Shown piece after piece: positions 59,441 through 64,000 of a stretch of 64,000 nucleotides of DNA. Source of the stretch: Inquilinus sp. KBS0705 (GTDB taxonomy: Bacteria; Bacteroidota; Bacteroidia; Sphingobacteriales; Sphingobacteriaceae); contig VCCI02000002.1 in NCBI GenBank assembly GCA_005938025.2, forward strand, positions 124,001 through 188,000, given 5' to 3'. The position numbers and the translations under genes are program-made. How positions within the stretch are numbered: the first letter of the stretch is position 1; every line of letters starts with the position of its first letter. Below the pieces are notes generated by a model that saw only the letters and a list, made by a program, of their open reading frames with translations, did not search any database and was not told where the DNA came from.

Positions 59441-61264
59441 ATGCAACCTAATTATCGCCATTGCGGCTTGCCAACTCTAAAATGGCTTGGCGCGCTTTAC
59501 CTGGTTATCCAGTTTAATTTAACCGTAGTAGCCCAAAAGCCAATAGTCCTCCATGCAGATAGCCTGTTACAGCGTATTGCCCAAATGAAGGATGATACCA
59601 ACAAAGTAAACGCTTATTTTGCCGACCAAAATGCCGAACTGTTTTACAGCGATAAAGCACCGGCCATTTGTGCCGCAGCCCGCAATCTGGCTAAAAAATT
59701 AAACTTTGCCAATGGCGTAGTACAGGCCGATGTGCGGTTGCTGTATTGGTATATGGACCATGCCGACTACGTGCAGGCACTTGCTGTTAGTCGCCGCGGA
59801 TTGGCACTGGCCAAAACCAGCGCACCCAAGTTTGTGCCCGATATGTTATCAAATATCGGCGAAGCTTATCGTGGCCTTAATGATTACCCCCAGGCCATTG
59901 ATTACCACCTGCAAGCCTTAAAAATTTACACGCGATATGGCTGGAAAAAAGACATAGTGCGCGAATATGCCCTAACAGCTGTTAACTATGCCGAATGGAA
60001 CAATTTTAAACAGGCCTTTATTTATGATAAAAAAGCAGAGCTACTGGCCGAACAACTGAACGACAACAGCTTAAAGGTAATTGTTTACAGCAACCTTGGC
60101 TGGCATTACTATTTAACCAAAAACTATTTGGCCGCTTACCGCTACTGCCGCATGGACCTGGCCATAGAGGGCGAAGACAACCCTGATGCCGGAGCTGTAC
60201 TTGGTACCCTGGGCAATATTTATCGCGATGCACCTGATTCATTATTATTAAAGATGGATATTACGCCCGCCCAGCGCGATAAAAAGGCGTTATCGTATTT
60301 TAAAAAATCGTTGGCCGGGGCTAAACAAACCAACTACCTGGTATCAATGGCTTCCAATTCGCTCGATATCAGCAAAAGCTATGTTAAATTAGGCGATTAC
60401 CGGCAGGCGTACCAAAACTACTTAAACTATGTGCTTTACCGCGATAGCTCTGCCAACATGGCCCAGCAAAAAAACGTAATGCAAACCGAGGCCCGCCAGC
60501 GCGAAACCGCCCTTAAATATCAGCAGCAATTAGCCGCAATAAAGGCGCGGCAACAGCGCAATTATTATATAACAGGCATAGCCATATTTATGCTGTTAAC
60601 GGTTATTGTATCGCGCAATTACTATACACAGCTTAAGCTTAAGCGCCGGTCTGACGATTTGCTGCACAATATATTACCTGCCGACGTTGCCGAAGAATTG
60701 AAACAAACCGGCCAGGCCCAGGCCCGCCAGTTTGACCAGGTTACCGTGTTATTTACCGATTTTGTGAAGTTTACCACTGTTAGCGAATTGCTTAGTCCGC
60801 AGGAATTGGTGGACGAGCTTAACCAGTGCTTTAAGGCCTTTGACCATATTGTAACCGCCCTTGGTATCGAAAAAATAAAAACCATTGGCGATGCCTATTT
60901 GGCGGTTACCGGCTTGCCCAATGCCGATGCCGACCATGCCGCTAAAACCGTAAAGGCTGCTATAGCTATACAAAGCTTTATGCAGCAGCGTAAACTGGCG
61001 CTTGGCGACAAAACCTTTGGCATACGTATAGGTATACACTCGGGCAGTGTGGTGGCCGGTATTGTGGGGGTAAAAAAATTCGCTTATGATATTTGGGGCG
61101 ATACCGTTAATACCGCCGCCCGCATGGAGCAAAACTCCGAACCCGGCAAGATCAACATATCGCAAACCACCCGCGATTTGCTTACGGATGAATTTACCAT
61201 CACCTATCGCGGCGAACTGGAGGCGAAAAACAAGGGGCTGTTGAAAATGTATTTTGTGAGTTAA
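59441..61264 (+). CDS. TPR-repeat adenylate cyclase (class III)
   Basis: The 607-aa protein has a signal/anchor N-terminus, six or so TPR repeats (about residues 60-350, e.g. SNIGEAYRGLNDYPQAIDYH), a coiled segment, one membrane helix (ITGIAIFMLLTVIVS, about 378-394) and a C-terminal class III cyclase domain (about 430-595). Metal Asp are in LFTDFVKFT and GDAYLAV; Lys in EKIKTIGD and Asp in AYDIWGD fit ATP rather than GTP; NTAARM has the transition-state residues. The TPR domain probably senses a periplasmic partner and the cyclase acts inside. No linked phosphodiesterase. Confidence 0.93.
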   Translation: MQPNYRHCGLPTLKWLGALYLVIQFNLTVVAQKPIVLHADSLLQRIAQMKDDTNKVNAYFADQNAELFYSDKAPAICAAARNLAKKLNFANGVVQADVRLLYWYMDHADYVQALAVSRRGLALAKTSAPKFVPDMLSNIGEAYRGLNDYPQAIDYHLQALKIYTRYGWKKDIVREYALTAVNYAEWNNFKQAFIYDKKAELLAEQLNDNSLKVIVYSNLGWHYYLTKNYLAAYRYCRMDLAIEGEDNPDAGAVLGTLGNIYRDAPDSLLLKMDITPAQRDKKALSYFKKSLAGAKQTNYLVSMASNSLDISKSYVKLGDYRQAYQNYLNYVLYRDSSANMAQQKNVMQTEARQRETALKYQQQLAAIKARQQRNYYITGIAIFMLLTVIVSRNYYTQLKLKRRSDDLLHNILPADVAEELKQTGQAQARQFDQVTVLFTDFVKFTTVSELLSPQELVDELNQCFKAFDHIVTALGIEKIKTIGDAYLAVTGLPNADADHAAKTVKAAIAIQSFMQQRKLALGDKTFGIRIGIHSGSVVAGIVGVKKFAYDIWGDTVNTAARMEQNSEPGKINISQTTRDLLTDEFTITYRGELEAKNKGLLKMYFVS

Positions 61265-61270
61265 AGGGCG

Positions 61271-62134
61271 TTATTTTAGCAACGCAAATACTTTTTTACC
61301 GCCTGTTAGTATAGCCACTACCACCAGGCCGGCAATCAGCCCTATGGTTAGCTCTTTTATTATTGGCGACAGGTTGGGCAGCATATGGTGCAGGTATGCT
61401 ATATTATGATCAAATATACCACCCGCTACCAATATTAAGGCAACCGTACCTGCAATGGCCAAAATTTTAATAATTACCGGTAAAGCTTTAACCAATAAAG
61501 CACCAAGCGCCGCAAACGCCCCTTTGTTATTAAACCGCTTGATCAGCTTATAACCGGCATCATCCATCCGTACAATTAGGGCAACTATACCATAAACTCC
61601 AATAGTAGCCAGTATGGCCACCACCGAAACTGTTAACACCTGTATGGAAAGGCTTTCCTTAAGCACGGTGCCCAGTGCTATAATTACAATTTCTATAGAC
61701 AGGATAAAATCGGTAGTGATGGCCGATTTGATCTTTACCTTTTCGGCATCTGCGCCGCTTTGTTCGCTTTCGGTAATTACCTGGTGCGCCGCTTTTGAGC
61801 GATGAAAAAAGTATTCTATAATCTTTTCCACCCCTTCATAGGCCAGGTAAAATCCGCCTAAAACCAAAATAACCTTTATAGCTGCCGGGAAAAACGCATT
61901 TAGCAATAACGCTATAGGGACGATGATGAGCTTATTAAGCAACGACCCTTTGGTGATGGCCCAAAGCACCGGCAGCTCCCTCGACGATAAAAAGCCTGTA
62001 GCCTTTTCGGCATTTACCGCTAAATCGTCGCCCAGTATGCCGGCGGTTTTGCGCGTAGCTACTTTAGCGGCCACTGCCACATCGTCCATCAATGCGCCTA
62101 TATCATCCAAAATAGCAAAAAAGCCTGCTGCCAT
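61271..62134 (-). CDS. DUF808-family membrane protein (YedI-like)
   Basis: I start at ATG 62134 (MAAGFFAILDDIGALMDDVA), the family's usual opening; the frame to 62176 is less likely. The 287-aa protein has several hydrophobic helices (LPVLWAITKG, KLIIVPIALLLNAF, VILVLGGFYLAYEGVEKI, DFILSIEIVIIALGTVL and more). DUF808/YedI proteins are inner-membrane proteins of unknown function. It is convergent with the cyclase gene, 6 nt apart, with no clear terminator. Confidence 0.88.
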   Translation of the reverse strand: MAAGFFAILDDIGALMDDVAVAAKVATRKTAGILGDDLAVNAEKATGFLSSRELPVLWAITKGSLLNKLIIVPIALLLNAFFPAAIKVILVLGGFYLAYEGVEKIIEYFFHRSKAAHQVITESEQSGADAEKVKIKSAITTDFILSIEIVIIALGTVLKESLSIQVLTVSVVAILATIGVYGIVALIVRMDDAGYKLIKRFNNKGAFAALGALLVKALPVIIKILAIAGTVALILVAGGIFDHNIAYLHHMLPNLSPIIKELTIGLIAGLVVVAILTGGKKVFALLK

Positions 62135-62217
62135 ATCCCGTTGTTTACCTGCAAATATACTAAACCCAATATGCATGTATTAGTTTACGGCAAGCGCAGT
62201 TATCTGCCAAGCAAAAC

Positions 62218-62238
62218 GCAAAAGCCACGTGTGGCTTA
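62218..62238 (-). terminator. Hairpin after the VOC gene
   Basis: On the minus strand AAGCCA pairs with TGGCTT over a 4-nt CACG loop, followed by TTGCGTTTTGC. It begins 1 nt after the stop of the VOC gene. The stem is short, so strength is uncertain. Confidence 0.45.
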
Positions 62239-62239
62239 T

Positions 62240-62626
62240 CTATTCTTCGTCATCCTTTGGTTCCCAAAGCTCTATGATATTGCCTTCAGGATCCAGTATG
62301 TGCACAAACTTGCCGTAATCGTACTCGGCTATTTCATCAACAATAGTTACGTTGTCGTTTTTTAGTTCTTCAAGCAGTGCAACCAGGTTATCAACCCGGT
62401 AATTTATCATAAAAGGCTTTTCCGAAGGTTTAAAATAGGGCGTATCCTGTGGGAACGCGCACCATGATGTAGAGCCTTTTTTTGAGGGGTCATCGGCTTG
62501 CCGCCAATCAAAGGTGGTGCCGTATGCGCTGGTTTCTAAGCCAAGGTTTTGGGCGTACCAGTCGTTCATGCTTTTGGGGTCGTTGCATTTAAAAAATACG
62601 CCACCCAGGCCTGTTACTTTTTTCAT
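62240..62626 (-). CDS. VOC-family (glyoxalase-like) protein
   Basis: The 128-aa protein has the glyoxalase/bleomycin resistance fold: KVTGLGGVFFKCNDPKSMNDWYAQNLGLETSAYG at the N-terminus, SWCAFPQDTPYF and MINYRVDNLVALLEELKNDNV, and FVHILDPEGNIIELWEP, with possible metal-binding His/Glu at FVHILDPEGNIIELWE. Typical short VOC protein; its substrate is unknown. It is followed downstream by DUF808 gene 105 nt away. Confidence 0.9.
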   Translation of the reverse strand: MKKVTGLGGVFFKCNDPKSMNDWYAQNLGLETSAYGTTFDWRQADDPSKKGSTSWCAFPQDTPYFKPSEKPFMINYRVDNLVALLEELKNDNVTIVDEIAEYDYGKFVHILDPEGNIIELWEPKDDEE

Positions 62627-62780
62627 GTGTTTTATTTATAGTTTAATGCTGTTTGTTATTGGTTAAATCGCCCTCAAATGTCAATTAACAACTTGTTATT
62701 TCCGTCATACTTTAGCGTGATTTTTTATAAAAAGGTGCGGCTACTTAAGGCTATTTGATCACCTAAATTATCTAAAGCGC

Positions 62781-63779
62781 TTATCGCGATAATTGCTGCA
62801 TAAACCTTTCGCCTATTTGATACGAAAATTTACCGCAATCAAACACCAAAGTATGATCGTCTTCCCGTTTACCTTTCTTTGTACCCGATGTTATTAAGTT
62901 AAATTCTTTTGCTGCGTTTATTAATAGGTGAGGTTGGGCAATAGGTAAATTATGTGCCGGTAATACACGCGTTGCTTTAGCGGCTAATTGAGCCATCGTG
63001 TTTATGCTTTTTTGATAGGCATTTAAATCGGTGCCCGCTGAGGATAACAGTATTGGCCCCTCATAAAAGCTATCGCCGCACCATATATAGCCGGCCTGGT
63101 TGTCGTACAGACAAATAGCGTCGGGTGTATGCCCGGGGGTGGCTATTACCTTTATTTTTCTTCCTCCCAGATCCACCATGTAGTCGTTTTTGATGAACCG
63201 TGTTACTTTAAAAGGTTTTATATAATAATGAGCAGTGTCTTCATGGGGTAAACGGGCAATACAAAACGAGGCCGGGGACACTTCCCATTTTACATCGTTA
63301 TGATGGTAGCCGTTAGCTGCATTTATGTGGGTATAGGCGGTATTCATAGCCAAAATATTACCGAACTCGTGGTTGCCACCAATATGATCCGGATGGGTAT
63401 GTGAGTTAAGTACAATGATCGGTAACTTAGTAAGCTTTTTGACTATTAACGAAATGGAGTCCAGCCCCATGCCGGTGTCAAATAATAGTGCCCTATCCTT
63501 ACCCAGTATAAGGTACGATATTGTTTCTTCCCAATTATACGGCTCTACAATTGCGTATGTATTTTGCCCTACATCATAAACTTTAAACCATGGCCTTGAG
63601 GTTTTAATTTCCTTCAGTTTTTCAAGCCCCGGCCGGGGTGGTTTTGCGCACCAATCCTCAACCACAGCAGTTGTATGGCTCTTGTTATTAAATTTAAATG
63701 CGCATAATACAATCACCAAACAGGAAACGGTGATTAAAAAAAGATAGTGGTTTTTAGTTTTGATACCTGCAAACATCAA
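62781..63779 (-). CDS. Secreted MBL-fold metallo-hydrolase
   Basis: The 332-aa protein has a hydrophobic N-terminus (YLFLITVSCLVIVLCAF, about residues 12-28), so it is exported or anchored. The metallo-beta-lactamase fold carries NSHTHPDHIGGN (about 128-139; three zinc ligands in HTHPDH), IATPGHTPDAICLYDN and WCGDSFYEG. The family includes hydrolases of diverse esters and lactams. Which substrate it uses is unclear. A second possible start is Met2 at 63776. Confidence 0.9.
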   Translation of the reverse strand: MMFAGIKTKNHYLFLITVSCLVIVLCAFKFNNKSHTTAVVEDWCAKPPRPGLEKLKEIKTSRPWFKVYDVGQNTYAIVEPYNWEETISYLILGKDRALLFDTGMGLDSISLIVKKLTKLPIIVLNSHTHPDHIGGNHEFGNILAMNTAYTHINAANGYHHNDVKWEVSPASFCIARLPHEDTAHYYIKPFKVTRFIKNDYMVDLGGRKIKVIATPGHTPDAICLYDNQAGYIWCGDSFYEGPILLSSAGTDLNAYQKSINTMAQLAAKATRVLPAHNLPIAQPHLLINAAKEFNLITSGTKKGKREDDHTLVFDCGKFSYQIGERFMQQLSR

Positions 63780-63818
63780 GCTAATATACGCACCAGGTAT
63801 TGAAAATTTATAGTGGTG

Positions 63819-63848
63819 AATTGATGATTGTTTGTAAATTGATGATTG
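63819..63848 (+). repeat. Short direct repeat AATTGATGATTG
   Basis: AATTGATGATTG at 63819-63830 and 63837-63848. Nearby TAAATTG and CAATTTA also form a small inverted pair. The AT-rich block lies between the MBL gene and the truncated lipoprotein gene. Confidence 0.4.
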
Positions 63849-63881
63849 AGGTTAAGATAGTTGAAGTGACAATTTACAATT

Positions 63882-64000
63882 TTAGTTAGGGTAATCATCT
63901 ATCAATGTAGCATCTATTTCAAATATTTTAGGATCAACAGCTTCTTCTTTTACTGATATAACATCATACGTTTTACTTGATAAAACATTTTTGTGTGAAC
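63882..64000 (-). CDS. C-terminus of a hypothetical secreted lipoprotein, paralog of the 13085 gene (5' end beyond window)
   Basis: The minus strand is open from the right edge to a TAA at 63882-63884, 39 full codons. It reads SHKNVLSSKTYDVISVKEE, then AVDPKIFEIDATLI and DDYPN. Aligned with the end of the 13085 product (THKKILSSKSYEVISVKEQ, PIDPKIFEIDTTLI) it matches at 24 of 33 positions, so it is a recent paralog. The N-terminus and signal peptide are not in view. Confidence 0.85.
   Translation of the reverse strand, partial: SHKNVLSSKTYDVISVKEEAVDPKIFEIDATLIDDYPN

Noticed and set aside
1..64000. tRNA or rRNA genes
   Set aside because: No cloverleaf with GTTCGAATCC-type T arms or rRNA-like stretches was found on either strand by eye; an automated scan such as tRNAscan-SE would settle it.

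Overview
This window reads as chromosome from a Bacteroidota bacterium of the Sphingobacteriaceae type (Mucilaginibacter/Pedobacter-like). The reasons are an ExbB-ExbD-ExbD-TonB operon of the Bacteroidota layout, a large secreted protein ending in a gliding-motility/type IX secretion (CHU_C-like) domain, DUF1080, GH20/GH43/GH16 and Gfo/Idh/MocA proteins with export signals, promoters resembling TAnnTTTG, and moderate GC content. The genus is an inference from gene style. I saw no rRNA, tRNA, CRISPR array, transposase, prophage or SusC/SusD pair.

Layout. 1-5.7 kb: one leftward operon, exbB-exbD-exbD-tonB-small membrane protein-PstS-like lipoprotein-TPR protein (cut by the left edge). 6.1-19.4 kb: housekeeping and accessory genes (SUI1-like factor, lipid kinase, metK behind a candidate SAM-binding leader RNA, a CGNR regulator divergent from an EamA exporter, Nudix, PlsC, several metallopeptidases, DUF4407, rhodanese). 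It also holds a small AT-rich island (13.1-14.2 kb) and an 86-bp palindromic element at 17.5 kb. 19.4-26.2 kb: an SPFH protein, a MntA/HepT toxin-antitoxin pair, a GH16-GH5-DUF1080 glucan operon, and modABC.

27.4-31.7 kb is the most interesting part. It holds an ECF sigma factor, a soluble zinc-binding (ZAS) anti-sigma factor, a secreted Lys-Met-rich peptide and a secreted peroxiredoxin-like protein. Divergent to these is an operon of a DUF1223 CxxC protein, a cytochrome b561-like protein and a Tat-exported molybdopterin oxidoreductase. Three promoters share one bipartite motif, TTGTAAGGWTT-N10-NNCGACTAA, with identical spacing. They lie in front of the sigma gene, the divergent operon and the Met-rich peptide. 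The set resembles the SigF-controlled MrpX/MsrP hypochlorite defence of Azospira, rebuilt from different sensor parts; modABC close by could supply the molybdenum.

31.7-51.3 kb: hydrolases and sugar-oxidation genes. These are two alpha/beta hydrolases, a Tat-exported sugar isomerase-like protein, a DEAD-box helicase, an OMPLA-like outer-membrane protein, a DUF1080-GMC-gluconate dehydrogenase subunit 3 operon, an S41 peptidase fused to a glycogen-binding-like domain, YdcF, GH43, a 1301-aa NHL/CHU_C protein, Gfo/Idh/MocA and GH20. Several convergent pairs share clear bidirectional terminators. 51.3-54.9 kb: a DoxX/SRPBCC/DoxX/VOC operon divergent from a GlxA-type AraC regulator, with direct-repeat operators and facing promoters between them. 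55-63.8 kb: RlmF, an acyltransferase, a MazG-like protein, a lipid acyltransferase, Nudix, a TPR-adenylate cyclase, DUF808, VOC and MBL proteins. The right edge cuts a gene whose product is a clear paralog of the lipoprotein at 13.1 kb.
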